Notes: generated by a model not told the origin, from the letters alone. 64,000 nt of DNA from Alopecurus myosuroides (GCA_028641055.1 CM054063.1:49849827-49913826), one strand, 5' to 3'; counted from the first letter of the stretch, positions 33,362 to 46,375 are shown. Program-made: numbers and translations.

Positions 33362-36300
33362 TGTCGCACCCGGACTTCTAGAGGATACTCACAGTCCGCT
33401 AAACAGTAGAACAAATGGCTTACGGGGCATACCGGCACCCGCATCTCAATATGAGCAGGCCAACACGTAAACGTGTGACAACCATTCTCTACTATCCATC
33501 GTCTGCGTAAACCATCCCATAGAAATCCGACTACTTCCATTGACGTACTTCATAACATACACACATGGTACGTCAACGGCATTTAAACAAGTGATATCAC
33601 AACATATCTCTAAGACACAAAAGATTGAAATAAGTTGCAAATAGCTCTCACTAGAGCAGAGATAGCAAATACAATCATCCAGAGGACACATGTCCCAACA
33701 ATTCATCATTACATCACAGCGGAAGCATCCAAAGTGTCTGAGTACAGACAAGATCCAAATAGGCCTAAGAGGCCGGAAACGAAAAGACGGAGCCCATCCA
33801 CGATGTCTCGGATCCTGCCCGGGTCCGCTATCTACTCGTCAGCAGCCTCGTCATACTCCACGTAGTAGCCACCATGGGGATCCTCGGAAACGTAGTCTGC
33901 GGAAACCACAGCCCCAAAGGGGTCAGTACAGACAAGTACTGGCAAGCAAGACTCACAAGATACCAAAGTGTACCCGGCAACACCAAGTACAGATGCTTTG
34001 GGTTCAACGGAAGAATAGGTGATACAAAAGTGCGGCAGCAGGCTGCTCTAACCAACTATAGAAACACGCTACAACTTCCGGCTAAAAGAGGGGGATAAGA
34101 TAGCGTATCGTAACCAACTATAACTAACCTCAAACAAACCCATCCTGGATCTCGCCCCTTATCCAAAGAAGCAATCCGAGGATAACTCACACAGTTGGAT
34201 TAATGATGGTTCAAGTTATTGTGTCAATAAGACTATTACTAGTCAAGTTATCATTAGTTAGGTGTAAGTTGTTCTGAGTACTTGTTAGCCAGTACTTTCA
34301 CCAAGTCATCCATAACCGCGGACAACACGGCTTCTCGAGAAGATTTAACCCTGCAGGGATGCACCAATTTGGCCGTACACGTAAGAATAACCCGCCAGAT
34401 GGAATGCCTTCCACCAAGCGGGGCACTCAACACAACCCAACTCTTCTTCGCATCAAGCCCAAAGAACCCCGTGCAATTGAGCGCACGGCTAATCAAGCCC
34501 CACGAAGAAAAGGGGACCCTCATAGCACTCTAAGAACGTGTCTCCCTAAATGCCGACTACAAAAGTTTCCACCCTGGCCTCGGGTTCGTACCTGCATATG
34601 CGTGCGGCAAATGGAAAACCCGAACTAAATGAGGCGATTTGGACGAGATGCGAATCGAATCAAATTGAGGGGGGCGCCCATACACGCTTCCCACATGCGG
34701 TTAGTGCGCTCATCATGGATCAGTAGACAAGACCCTTTTCCTAATTAGGGTCGACACTAGCAGGCCTCAAAACCACGCCGGGCCTCCTGCCGGTGCCTTA
34801 TCATCAAATTAGCATTACCTCAAACATTAACAGGTTGATTGTTTAAACATCGAGCCCCAGAACATAAGTAATATGGTAAAAGAAATAACGGACAGCAGAC
34901 TCGAGCATAAACAACCCTAAGCATGCTAGTAAGACACATGCTACAAGCAATGGGGTTATAGGTGTGGAGGTGAGGCTATATCAGGGTTACAGGATAACAT
35001 GTGATAGGATCGAACACAAGCAACGATTCATAAGGCTAGCAGAATAGACAACGGAAAGTATCGGTATCCAGTGTCGAAAGGACACAATGGTTCATGTGAG
35101 TGAATACTTGCCTGCAAACTCAGCAGCCTGGTACTGAGCTAACTCCTCAGAAGTAGTGTCGTAAACCTCGTCTGTCTCAGCGTCGTCGTCTATTCGAGAA
35201 GAAGCAAACAAACAACGCAGAGAGACAAACAATCAATAACATGGCATAATGCACAATCATGGGATGATGCATGACAATTTAATTGATGCATCAAAATAAG
35301 CTAGTTGACATGATAACCAAATTAAATGGGCCCATATGCAATTTCGATTGCATAGGGAAAGCCCATGAATTAAGGTTGGTTTAGATGATCTACAACTAAA
35401 CAACATGTGAAAGTGGATTAGCATGATGCATGGATGAGGAAAACAGAAAGAAAACAACAATAGCTTCAATTTGAAATGAAGTTTACCAAATTTGGAATTT
35501 TATTTATTAAGTTATGAAAATTTGCTTCTTAAAGGAGTTACACCAGCATTTGTTGTTCTCACCAATTTTAATTGTTCAAAATAAATAACAAAATTCATAT
35601 TTGGAAAGAACACAAAATTGTAGGTGGAATACATGTTTCATTTGTTGAAAAAGGAATTAGAATGAATTAATTATGAATTAAACAAGTTTAAACAAGATTT
35701 AAATGAATTTAATTCAATTATGAATTTAGTTGAATTTTTATTTGTTCAAAACATTAATTAAAATTCATATTTGAAAAGATTATACTTTTCTGGTTTGAAA
35801 ACATATTTTATATGTTCAAAAAGAATTTACTTTGACCAAGTTAGGAAATTAGCAATTTTTAAATGATTTAAACAAGGTTTAAATTATTTAACCCATTTTA
35901 ATTATTCAAAACATGAAACAAAGTTTATATTTGAAAAGATGGTTCAATTTTGCATGGAAAACATATTTTATATGTGACATTTGAATTAAATTTGAATTAG
36001 TTATGAATTTAACCAAATTTAAAATGAGTTGTTTGAATTTGAAATTTGAAAACAATTTGAAATGTTCAAAACATAAAACAAATGAGTTAAACATGTAGAT
36101 AATTAAATTTGGTTCAGAATACATATTTTATTTATATTATTTGGATTTGATTTGCAAAAGATATTCAAATTTGAAATCTGTGGGCTAATCTGTAATTTTA
36201 AAACTATACAGATTGGTCCAGGGGCCTAGCTGCGAAAAATAAACTACAGAGAGGCCCCTGGGGCTTTTCTCATGCGCGCAGAGCTGCCTCTGGGTCACTA

Positions 36301-37840
36301 GCAGTGGGCCAGTGCCCAGCTGTGCGTGCGTGGCGCGTGGGTGTGTGCTTGCGTGGCAACCAGGGCCAATGGTAGGTGGGCCATGTACGCCTGCGTGGCA
36401 GCTGCGCAAAAAAGTGTGGGATTAATCCCGCGGAGGCGAGGGATCGATTCCTGGCCGCGGGCGCGCGTGCGCGGTGCACTGCCACTGCGCTACTGAAGCG
36501 TTTCTTGTCAGTATAGGAGGTTAAGGGGGTATGAGGTTCAGTTAGCGAATAAGCCTGACGAAACTGAACTTATTCAGTTAACTGAACCACGACAGAACGG
36601 TGCTCGCCGGCGGCGAGTTGCTGCTGCTGCTCGTTGCTGCTCGCCGTGGATGGGTGCAGGGATGCGTGTGTGCGCGTGCAGGCGACGTGGAGATGCCGAG
36701 GGGGAAAAGGAGGAGGGAGACGAGGTGGAGCTCACCGAGGGAATCAGAAGGAGGAGCAGGGCTCGGTGGTGGCCGGCGACATCGAGGTGGACGGCGGCGG
36801 TGATGCGGTTGTTCCCTGGTACCGTGGGGGTGTCGAGGAGTTAGAGGGAACGGAGAGGGGTTCGTTCCCGTGGCTAGCCAGGACGGTGGTGCATCGTGGG
36901 CGCGGCGATCGCCGGAGATTCAGGCGGTGGTGGTGCGGTGGAGGTTCAGAGGTGGGTGGCAGAGGGTGAGAGAGAGGAAGAAAACGGCGGCGCTCGAGGG
37001 AGAGAGGTGGAGGAGGGAGCTAGGGCAGAGAGAGCTCGTGGGTGAGCTTTAAGGAGGAGGAGGGGTGCCCGTGGCCGTCCCATCGACGCCACTGCCGACG
37101 TGGGCAGCTCGGATGAGCTGCCGTACAGGTTAGGGACGAACAGGTAAGGGCTGGTGGGCTGGTGGGTTGGGCTCAGCCCACTGGCCTGCCCTCTCCCTCT
37201 CTGCTATTTTTTTTTGTTTTACCTGTTCTGTTTTTTTTTCTGAAAAAGAAAAGGAATGAAATGAAAGGGTTTTTGTGGTTAGAAAATTTAGGTATAATTT
37301 TTATAGGTTAGTTATTATAAAAGCACAAATGTGCATCTATTTGTTTTACAAAATTTTAAATTATGTTGCTGTTAGTATTTTATTTGAAATTGAGTGAAAT
37401 TTTGATATAAATAAATTATTGATACTTAAGCAATTCAAAGTTTTTAATTTCAAGTTAATTTGAAACAAATGATTGGAGTGTTTTGTAATTTCCATAAATT
37501 TCAAAATGGTTGCTCTTTGGAAATTTAATTGAATTTTGAATGAAATTTGAATTAATTAGATTGTTTAACTTAAGCAAGTTAATGGTTTGATCTTCCAACT
37601 TTAATGGAAACAAAATGATGTTTGGGTTTGAAATTTTCATTTGAAAATTGTAACAGAACAAGTATGAAACAAAGATTTGAAATTTGATTTGAAAATTCAA
37701 ATAGAAAACAAGGGAAAACAAAGGAAAACAAATGGAAAACAATTGCAAAACAAATGCAAAACTTATGATGTCAGGATGCAAAACATAATTTAGTAAAAGC
37801 AAACATTCTAGAGGTTGTTTTTCATACTTGGGATGTTACA
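33362..37840 (-). repeat. 5' LTR of the gypsy element (4479 bp)
   Basis: In element sense it starts TGTAACATCCC at 37840 and ends GGGTGCGACA at 33362. It has the same length as 22892-27370. A GC-rich zone (about 36590-37170, plus coordinates) with an AT-rich zone on each side is shared by both LTRs. It carries only short accidental frames. Confidence 0.92.
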
Positions 37841-37868
37841 AAAGCAAACTTATGATGTCAGGATGCAC
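37841..37868. repeat. 28-bp LTR-like duplication at the right junction of the gypsy element
   Basis: Directly after the 5' LTR edge, the bases aagcaaacttatgatgtcag and the following gatgca closely repeat a segment inside the LTR (about 37755-37782), with one substitution and one deleted base. The CACTA transposase reading starts immediately after or within its end. This explains neither a target duplication nor CACTA sequence. Confidence 0.6.
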
Positions 37869-40860
37869 GGCAGCGATGGATGTACGGTGACGGACGCACT
37901 TCCGAGTATATGGCAGACCTGAATGAATTTCTCGCTGTAGCTTAGGCGAACAAAGATAATGGCTTTATGTGTTGCCCATGTGTTGATTGTCGGAACGTCA
38001 GGGAGCACTCTTCCTCGAGAGTACTTCACGACCACCTACTTCGGAGAGGTTTCATGCACAGCTATAATTGCTGGACCAAACATGGAGAAAGAGGGGTTGT
38101 GATGAAAGACAATGAAGAAGAAGAAGATGATCCTTTGTTCCCTGAATACGGTGATACTGCAATGGAAGACAATGCAAAAGAAGGAGGTGATCAAGAACGG
38201 GCATTAGAAGAGCCCGATGATGATCTTGGCCGAATTATTGCTAATGTAAGGGAAGACTGTGAAAGTGAATTGGAGAGGTTGAACCTGGACAACATGTTAC
38301 AGGATCACAAAAATTTGTTGTACACAAATTGCGAAAATGGCAGCACAAAGATCGGTACCACACTGGAGTTGCTGAAATGGAAGGCACAGAACGGTGTGAC
38401 TGACAAGGCATTTGAGATTTTATTTCAACTAATGAAGTCGAAGCTTCCAAAGGATAACGAATTGCCTAAGAGTACGTACAACGCAAAGAAAGCTCTCTGC
38501 CCTATAGGATTAGATGTGCAGAAGATACATGCATGCATTAATGACTGCATCCTCTGCCGCGGTGAGAAATGGGAATTTGGATGAATGTCCGGTATGCACT
38601 GCACTGCGGTATAAAATCAGACCAGATGACCCTGGTGATGTTGACGACGAGCCCCCCCCGTAAGAGGTCTGTTTAGAAACAAAAAGCATGCTAGGTTGTT
38701 GCGATGGCACAAAGAAGACCGTAAGAAAGACGGAAAGTTGAGACACCCCGCTGATGGATCACGTATGGTTTGGTCTAAATATAGATGGCTTTAATCCTTT
38801 TGGGGAGCAGAGCTCCAGTCATAGCACCTGGCCCGCGACTCTATGTATCTACAACCTTCCTCCTTGGTTGTGCATGAAGAGCAAGTTCATGATGATGCCA
38901 GTGCTCATCCAAGGCCCGAGGCAACCTGGCAACGACATTGATGTGTATCTAAGGCCATTAGTGGAAGAACTCTTACAATTATGGGGTAAACCAGGTGTTC
39001 GTGTGTGGGATGAGAACGAACAAAAGCCATTTGACCTACGGGCGTTGCTTTTTGTAACCATCAATGATTGGCCTGCTCTTAGTAACATTTCCAGACATAC
39101 AAACAAGGGATACAATGCATGCACACGCTGTTTAGATAAGACTGACAGTGTTTATTTGGATAAATGTAAGAAGGTTGTATACCTGGGGCATCGTAGATTT
39201 CTTCCGATCAAGCATCCCGTAAGAAAGAAAGGAGGGAAGCATTTCAGAGGTGAGGCAGATACCCGGAAGAAGCTTGACCTCCGTAGTGGTAATGATGTAT
39301 TCGATATGGTCAAGGACCTAAAAGTAATCTTTGGGAAGGGTGATGGCAGCCAACCTGTTCCGAACGGCCCTGATAAGCGCGCACCCATGTGGAAGAAGAA
39401 ATCTATATTTTGGGAGCTACCCTATTGGAAAGTTCTAGAGGTCCACTCTTCAATCGACGTGATGCACGTGACAAAGAATCTCTGCGTCAACCTGCTATGC
39501 TTCCTGGGCGTGTATGGGAAGTCAAAAGATACGCCAGAAGCACGGGAGGAGCAGAACATATGAAAGACCCAAGCAACAAGCACACGGATATAGGGCGCCA
39601 TTACTTAAGCAGCTACGCTCTTACCAAAGCAGAGAAGGAAATATTTTTTGAAGTCCTTTACAGTATCAAGGTGCCATATGGCTTCTCGTCGGATATAAAG
39701 GGGATAATAAACATGGCAGAGAAAAAATTCCAAAACTTAAAGTCTCATGACTGCCACGTGATTATGACGCAGTTGCTTCCGATTGCATTGAGGGGGCTTC
39801 TACCGGAAAATGTTCGAGTACCCATTGTGAAGCTATGTGCATTCCTCAACGCAATATATCAGAAGGTAATCGATCTAGAAATTCTGGAAAGATTACAGAG
39901 GGATGTGGTCCAGTGTCTTGTTAGTTTTCAGTTGGTGTTCCCACCATCCTTCTTCAACATTATGACTCATCTCCTGGTTCACCTATGTGAAGAGATTCAT
40001 ATTCTCGGTCCGGTATTTCTACACAATATGCCCCCTTTGAGAGGTTCATGGGACTCTTGAAGAAATATGTTCATAACCGTGCTAGGCCAGAAGGAAGCAT
40101 CTCGAAGGGCTATGGAACAGAGGAGGTCATTGGTTTCTGTGTTGACTTTAAACCTATCCTTAAGACGATTGGTGTTCCTGAATTGCGACATGAGGGGAGA
40201 CTGAGGGGAAAAGGAACGCTGGGAAAGGAAACAATGATACCCAGGGACGGGGATTCTTTCACTAAAGGACACTACACAGTTCTACAAAATTCCACCTTCG
40301 TGGCTCCGTATCTCGAGGAACACAAGAATATTGTACGCTCCATAAACCCAGGGAAGGATGACTCATGGATTAAACGCAAACACATGGATATTTTCGGAAG
40401 TTGGTTGCAAACACATATTATAAATGAGACCACTGTTGAAGATCAGTTGTACATGTTGGTCGGGTCACCATCTTTGACTATTGGGAGTTTTCAAGGGTAC
40501 GAGATAAATGGGAATACATTTTACACGATCGCCCAACATAAGAAGAGCACCAACCAAAACAGTGGTGTACGCTTTGATACAACAAACGAGAATGAAAAAA
40601 ATGACACATACTATGGTTACATAGAGGAGATATGGGAACTTGACTATGGACCTTCTTTTAAGGTCCCTTTGTTCAAGTGCAAATGGGTCAACCTGAATTG
40701 AGAAGGGGTAAAGGTATACCCGCTTTACGGAATGACAACAGTGGATCTCAACAATATTGGTTACAATGACGAACCATTCGTCCTAACCAATGATGTGGCT
40801 CAGGTCTTCTATGTGAAGGACGTGAAGGACATGTCCTCCAGACCGAGTAGAAAGAAAAAC
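37863..40860 (+). pseudogene. CACTA (En/Spm) transposase remnant
   Basis: The order is: a transposase-associated domain (WMYGDGRTSEYM, CCPCVDCRN, LLRRGFMHSYNCWTKHGE); a TNP2-like Transposase_21 region (NIDGFNPFGEQSSSHSTWP, CMKSKFMMMPVLIQGPRQPG and SSIDVMHVTKNLCVNLL, 38755-39560); a DUF4218-like region (SHDCHVIMTQLLPIALRG, about 39740-40060); and a DUF4216-like end (near 40560-40700). Lesions: an extra base soon after the ATG at 37863; an in-frame TAG near 37942; frame changes near 38580, 38640 and 39545; and a stop at 40699-40701. The protein would bind subterminal repeats and excise CACTA elements. This copy cannot be translated through. Confidence 0.88.
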
Positions 40861-41146
40861 TAAGAAAACAAATACAACATACGATGAGTCGAAGCGTCAC
40901 ATAGTTCTTTCAGGGAAAAGAAACATCGTGGGAATCGAGGACAAGACAGACATGTCATAAGATTATAATAAGTTGGTTGAAATTCCACCCTTCACAGTGA
41001 AAGCTGACCCAACCATCCCGTTAAATAATGAAGATGCTCCATGGTTACGGCCGAAGCGATCATAAGCAAGGTACATAAGGTTCATGGACAATCTCTACAC
41101 GAAGAAAATTCAGAAGACTAGATAGGGATGTTGTTGGTGATGTGTA
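40861..41146 (+). other. downstream flank of the CACTA transposase
   Basis: The sequence still reads in short frames resembling the transposase tail, with many stops, and then becomes non-coding. I see nothing else in it. Confidence 0.4.
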
Positions 41147-42970
41147 ATAATAAACGTGGAATACATGGCATAGTTCTGTTGAAAAAGTGTTCACAAAAAC
41201 TTGCTATCTCCTCCTAACATTCTAGGGTTTCGGTTGAAACAACGGGTGTTATGGCCAAACACATGGCATAGTTTGTTATAATGAGCCCATATTGCACAGA
41301 AACATGCATCTTGGAAGCACGGACAATGTTGACGAAGGAAGTTTTTTTTTACCTGAATAAAAAAACCATTTTCAATTTTTGGAGTGTCAGAAATGGTTTT
41401 TTTTTGTGAAGGACCTACCACAGACATGTTGCAAAACTTGGGGGCTTTTAAACATGCTAGGACATGTGATATGCACAAATAAACAATTTTTTGTCTAAGA
41501 ATAGATTTCCATGCACCTCTTTTGAAAATCACAAGTTTCTGCCGATTCATCTAGAAACAGGATAAATTTGAACTACAGGTGCCTCGTAATTTGCTCATGA
41601 ATTTCGGCAAAAATCATTTTTAGGTACTCAACTACCTATTTCAATAGATATCCACGGTGAGTTTCTGAATATACAACCCCCAGCTACGAACGGTCCTGCC
41701 CTCCGTCTTGACTTTCTCGTAAAACAGGCTAAGAAAATTCAAGAATATTCAAAAAAATCGTAAATAATGCGAGACCTTCGTGTGGTGTCATTACATATGT
41801 CCTAGTATCCACCAAAAATAATAAACTTGGAATACGACGGTTTTGTCGAAAAAGTGTTGACAAAAACTTGCTATCTCCTCCTAACATTTTAGGGTTTCGG
41901 TTGAAACGACGGGTGTTATGGCCAAACACATGGCATAGTTTGTTATAATGAGCCCATATTGCACAGAAACATGCATCTTGGAAGTACGGACAATGTTGAC
42001 AAAGCAAGTTTTTTTTTACCTGAATAAAAAAACCATTTTCCATTTTCGGAGTGTCAAAATAGTTTTTTTGTGAAGGACCTACCACAGACATGTTGCAAAA
42101 CTTGGAGGCTTAATTTTTTAAACATGCTATCACTTGTGATATGCACAAATAAACAATTTGTTGTCTAAGAAAATATTTCCATTCACCTCTTTTAAAAATC
42201 ACAAGTTTTCTACCGATTTAGCTAGAAACGGGACAAATTTGAACTACAATTGCCTCGTAATTTGCTCATGAATTTTGAAATAATAATTTTTAGGTACTCA
42301 ACTACCTATTTCAATAGAGATCCACAGTGAGTTGCTGAATATACAACCCCTAGCTACGAACGGTCATGCCCTGGTTCTTGACTTTCTCGTAAAACGGGCT
42401 GAGAAAATTCCAGAAAATTCAAAAAAACCCTAAATAACGCGAGACCTTCGCGTGGTGTCATTACATATGTCCCAGTGTCCACCAATAATAATAAACTTGG
42501 AATACGACGGTTCTGGCGAAAAAGTGTTCACAAAAACTTGCTATCTCCTCCTAACATTCTAGGGTTTCGGTTAAAACAACGGGTGTTATAGCCAAACACA
42601 TGGCATAGTTTGTTATAATGAGCCCATATTGCACACAAACTTGCATCTTGGAAGCACGGACAATGTTGATGAAGGAAGTTTTTTTTACCTGAATAAAAAC
42701 CATTTTCCATTTTCGGAGTGTTAGAAATGGTTTTTTTTGTGAAGGACCTACCACAGACATGTTGCAAAACTTGGGGGCTTAATTTTTTAAACATGCTAGG
42801 ACATGTGATATGCACAAATAAACAATTTGTTGTCTAAGAAATGATTTCCATGCACCTCTTTTGAAAATCACAAGTTTCTGCCGATTCGGATGGGAACGGG
42901 ACAAATTTGAACTACAGGTGCCTCGTAATTTGCTCATGAATTTTGGAAAAAAAATCATTTTTAGGTACTC
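41147..42970 (+). repeat. tandem repeat, period ~668 bp, about 2.7 copies
   Basis: The marker ttgctatctcctcctaacat starts at 41201, 41868 and 42538, giving periods of 667 and 670. Each unit holds the same order of segments (agggtttcggtt, tttgttataatgagccc, a run of T after aaggaagtt or its variant, atgcacaaataaacaa, gcctcgtaatttgctcatga). The third unit breaks off near 42970 at tttttaggtactc. The units differ by a few percent and small indels in T-runs. They lie just after the CACTA transposase and probably belong to that element. Confidence 0.85.
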
Positions 42971-43260
42971 TCACGCCGATTTTTTTTATCTCTTTGCTCA
43001 GCCCATCTTTTATGCTGAAATCTGGTGCATTTGCTCCCCGGTATGTGACTCCTCCGATGATCTAAGTAGAATTTTATTTGGTGAAGTATTTCTTGAGTAT
43101 TTTGGTAGTGTAGGTGACAGCTTATGTGAGTTTACATGCTTGATTTGTGTAGAAATAATGTAGTTTTGATGTATGTTTAGCTCTCATATAAGTCCCTATG
43201 GTAGTTTCCACCTTATAGTTGCTTGCAATTAATTTTTGTGATGATTGTTGAAAAATTTCA

Positions 43261-44385
43261 GAGATGGAGCACAATGTTCACCAACTAAACTAGCATGAGC
43301 TAGAGTTGCATGAGGTCATGCCCATGCATAGCGAAGAGAGAGTGTTTCCATCAATTTATCCGTGTCAAGAATTCATGAGGATTACAGAAATTTTGCAGGA
43401 TTTTAACACTCTTGTGCATAATGCAGACTTGGGCCGTTTCATTGAGGATGAACCTATCCAACATGTGAAACTAACTATGTCTGTGGTGCAGGATTTTAGT
43501 TTTAAATGGTCCTGAACTAACCCGATGGTCCACTACAAAATTTACAATAAAGTTGTAAACTTGCCTTTTAGTGATTTTTGTGCAGCTATCAAGGTACCAG
43601 AATGGGGTTCTTGGGAGAAGATAAGAAGGCAGCCTAAACCACTGCTCGAACTGTATGAGGAGATTTGCCAAGGCAGAAGCTTCACAGGGGAGAGTGGTAA
43701 AATTCGAGAAATTCAACTCACTTGCATTCGATACTTTGCCTATTTTATTTCTAAATGTGTGCTAGCTAGAAAAACTGCCAACAAGCTATCTATCTACGAT
43801 TTGGCGTTTATTGCAGCTGCCTTAAGATGTGATAGGTCTTATAACTTTGGCACTTTGATTGCTTACCGTCTCTCACATAACCGTGAGAAGGGCGGAGTTT
43901 GTGGAGGTCTTATTGCCTCGCGCTTGCTAGCTTTGCATGGTTTGGAGCCACACCCTCTGGACCTGCAGTTTCCTAAAGAGAGGCTTGATCTTGTTTCCAT
44001 GGTTCAACATAAGTTTCTTTCTACCCATGCTCACTTGCATAATTTATCTTTTGAATTAACTTTCTCCAAACAATCCGGGTGGAGAGTTATTAAAAATGTT
44101 AGGAAAGTACTTTTCCCTGCACCTCTTTTGTTTAATCTTAATAGCATGCAAGGATGGATGCTTTCTGAGAGTGAGATGGACACATACCTTGAGCATCACC
44201 CCCAGCAAGGGGAGGATGCCGGAGAGGGGGCGATGGCGATTTCGTCCAACCCTACGATGCCATGGGGATCCCATACCAGCACCCCGGTTATGACTATGCG
44301 CCCGTGCTTCATCTTCCTCTTGGGCGCCCGAGTACGACCACACGAGGGACGACCCACCATAGTGGGGATATTTCCCACGCTATGA
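43261..44385 (+). pseudogene. Athila ORF1-like protein, interrupted by a stop
   Basis: The frame from about 43264 (MEHNVHQLN) is broken by a TAG early on and by a TGA at 43513-43515, then runs to 44385. It contains IRYFAYFISKCVLARKTANK, IAAALRCDRSYNFGTLIAYR and GGLIASRLLALHGL, which match the general pattern of the Athila ORF1 family (PF03078-like) encoded downstream of pol. The tail after about residue 240 of the second part is Pro/Gly-rich. The function in the family is unknown; an envelope-like role has been proposed for the position. Family assignment is from recalled pattern only. Confidence 0.55.
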
Positions 44386-46375
44386 TTGATCTCCACTTAG
44401 GCCAAAAGCCTAAGCTTGGGGGGAGGTATACCTACATCACACTCATTTATATATTATGTTCAGTCGGTTCTTTGTATATCCATATTTTTGTTTCTTTCGT
44501 TTGTTTTCGTTTTATTTCGCTTCTTTCGTTTCTCTTTGTTTTATTGTTTTGTTCTTGTTCTCCAAAACACAAAAAGCCCAAAAATATTTCTGTTGTTTCT
44601 CTTTGATTGTTTCTTTAGTTTCTTTGTTTGGTTTGCTTTCTTTTCTCGTTTCGGTTTAGTATTCAAAACTCCAAAAATATTTTGCTTTGTTTGCTTGCTT
44701 CTTTCTGTTTTTGTTTTAAATCAAAAACACAAAAATATTTGTTGTTCTTCTTTGGTTTTGTAAAGTTTGTTGCAGAGTTTACCGGATTTTGGTGTCTCGA
44801 TTGGATCTTGATTATCATTCTATATCATTCAATCCACAAGTGAAGAGCAGTAATGATGATTTACGACATTCCGAGCTGTGGTGAGAGGCTGGTATGAACT
44901 ATATTTGTTTTATTTTTGTACATATACTCGTTGTGTGAACATGCTTAGTCTGTTCATGTAAGGTGTATGTTATTCAATTGATGCTTGGTATTTCGTGCTC
45001 TCACGTGTTAGTTCCAACTTATTAATATAAGATAGCATGTCATATGAATGTTTGCTTGCATTGTTTTATTCATAGAAGGGTATGACATTGTGGTATCTCC
45101 TCTGATTGTTTCGCTTGAATCGACTTGGCACATTCTCACGCATGGTATGACTGAAAACAAAAATTCTCTTAAGCCTCGATGATTTATTTTGCCTCAGAGT
45201 ATTTGTATCATTTTTATGCCCTTGTTAGTTTTGTTTTTTCACAAGCATGATTATGACAGTTGTTGCTCTCTTGATTGTCGCTCCCGTCTATTGCTAGCCT
45301 CCACCTGTACTGAGTATGAGCTCTACTCGTGCATCCAACTCCCAAAAACCAAAGTTTTTTCAAATGTGTCCACCATACCTACCTATATATGTGGTATTTA
45401 ACTGCCACTCCAAGTAAATTTCTCATGTGCGACCTTTAAAACTTGCTAAAAATTATTCCTGTTTTGTGCCCCTATTTTAGCTCATGAGGACGTAAATAGA
45501 GAATTTGTATCTCACTTGTTGATTGGATTTCACACCCTGTACTAGTGGCTTCATCCGCTTATCCAATGATAGAAGAGCCAGCAGCAGGGTGCCCAGCCCC
45601 AAATTAATACAACAAATTCTCTCCACTCTTTTTGCCCCTGATTTATCAGTCAAAGCATAATTGTGTAAACGAAAGAGAAAGAAGGACGACCTTCTACCCA
45701 GATGCGTCCTTCTATGGGAGCCGCTCTTGTGAAGTCTAGTTGGCTTGTGACGTACTGTATTGTCTGTTTACCATTCGTTGACATAAGCATACACCTCTCT
45801 CAAAAATGTTTTCAATACCTCTGTTTAATAAAATAAAAAGCTCTAGCGCATGAGTTAATCCATGCTTCCCTCTGCGAAGGGCCTTTCTTTTATTTTTATA
45901 TCGAGTCTTCACCTTCTCACTTTATGCACCTTTTTGAGATCATGGCTGTTATTCTTAGTGTAATGTGCTTGTCCCAATACACGGTTGATAGTGGTATAAC
46001 TTTGATGCTTGTATCTTTGATATATTTATTTCTAGTCTTCATTTGAACTTCAGAGGTGCCCTCGCATTTATGTTTTGTTCCACTATTAAGAGCAAGCGAG
46101 TACACTTTATCATTCCCTATTATGAGCATTGCAATCTTGTAGATTGAAGTACTTCTTGTTGTCTATTATTAGTTTGTTGGCATCTCTTCGTGGTTTGCAT
46201 AACTGTTGGGTGACTTTCATTTCCCATACGTTTTATTACGATTTGCCTCAGCACTTGTTTATGTAGTGAGTATATTTACATCATATGAAACAAATGTGTT
46301 CGTAGAAGTCTTTTATCGCACTCAGTTGTCAGTGAATTGCTTGAGGACAAGAAATAAGCTAATCTTGGGGGGAGT
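44386..46375 (+). other. non-coding internal region of the Athila-like fragment
   Basis: The region starts with a purine tract very like a polypurine tract (aagcttggggggaggta, 44410-44426), contains a T-rich zone with ttcgtttcttt-type runs (44480-44720), and ends with the second tract before the LTR. No supported frame was seen. The function of the long spacer is unknown. Confidence 0.55.

Larger units (their letters stand above)
22892..37840 (-). mobile_element. Ty3/gypsy chromovirus-type LTR retrotransposon with an extra ORF before gag
   Basis: Two 4479-bp LTRs flank a 6-kb internal region on the minus strand. Behind the right-hand (5') LTR is a primer-binding site (TGGTATCAGAGC), then a 293-codon extra ORF, gag, protease, RT-RNase H and an integrase with a chromodomain-like tail, and finally a polypurine tract. 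Integrase downstream of RT places it in Ty3/gypsy, and the tail favours a chromovirus (Tekay-like) clade. The flanking five bases do not match (tcatg on the left, aaagc on the right). Gag-pol has several frameshifts, so the copy is not autonomous. Confidence 0.9.
22693..42975 (+). mobile_element. CACTA DNA transposon, split by a gypsy element and truncated on the right
   Basis: The left terminus CACTAGTAGAAAAC starts at 22693. It is followed by subterminal motifs of the tcccggtt type (attagtcccggtt, ttggtcccggtt, tgtcccggttt) up to 22891, where a gypsy element (22892-37840) interrupts. To the right come a CACTA transposase remnant in the same orientation (37863-40860) and a ~668-bp tandem repeat (41147-42970). 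No CTAC/CTAG-TAGTG right end was found before the Athila-like fragment begins near 42973, so the right part is missing. That the left end and the transposase belong to one element is inferred from orientation and flanking. Confidence 0.65.

Noticed and set aside
45536..45548. tactagtgg as possible CACTA right end
   Set aside because: Not preceded by a ttttc-type subterminal end, no subterminal motifs nearby, and it lies inside the Athila-like fragment.
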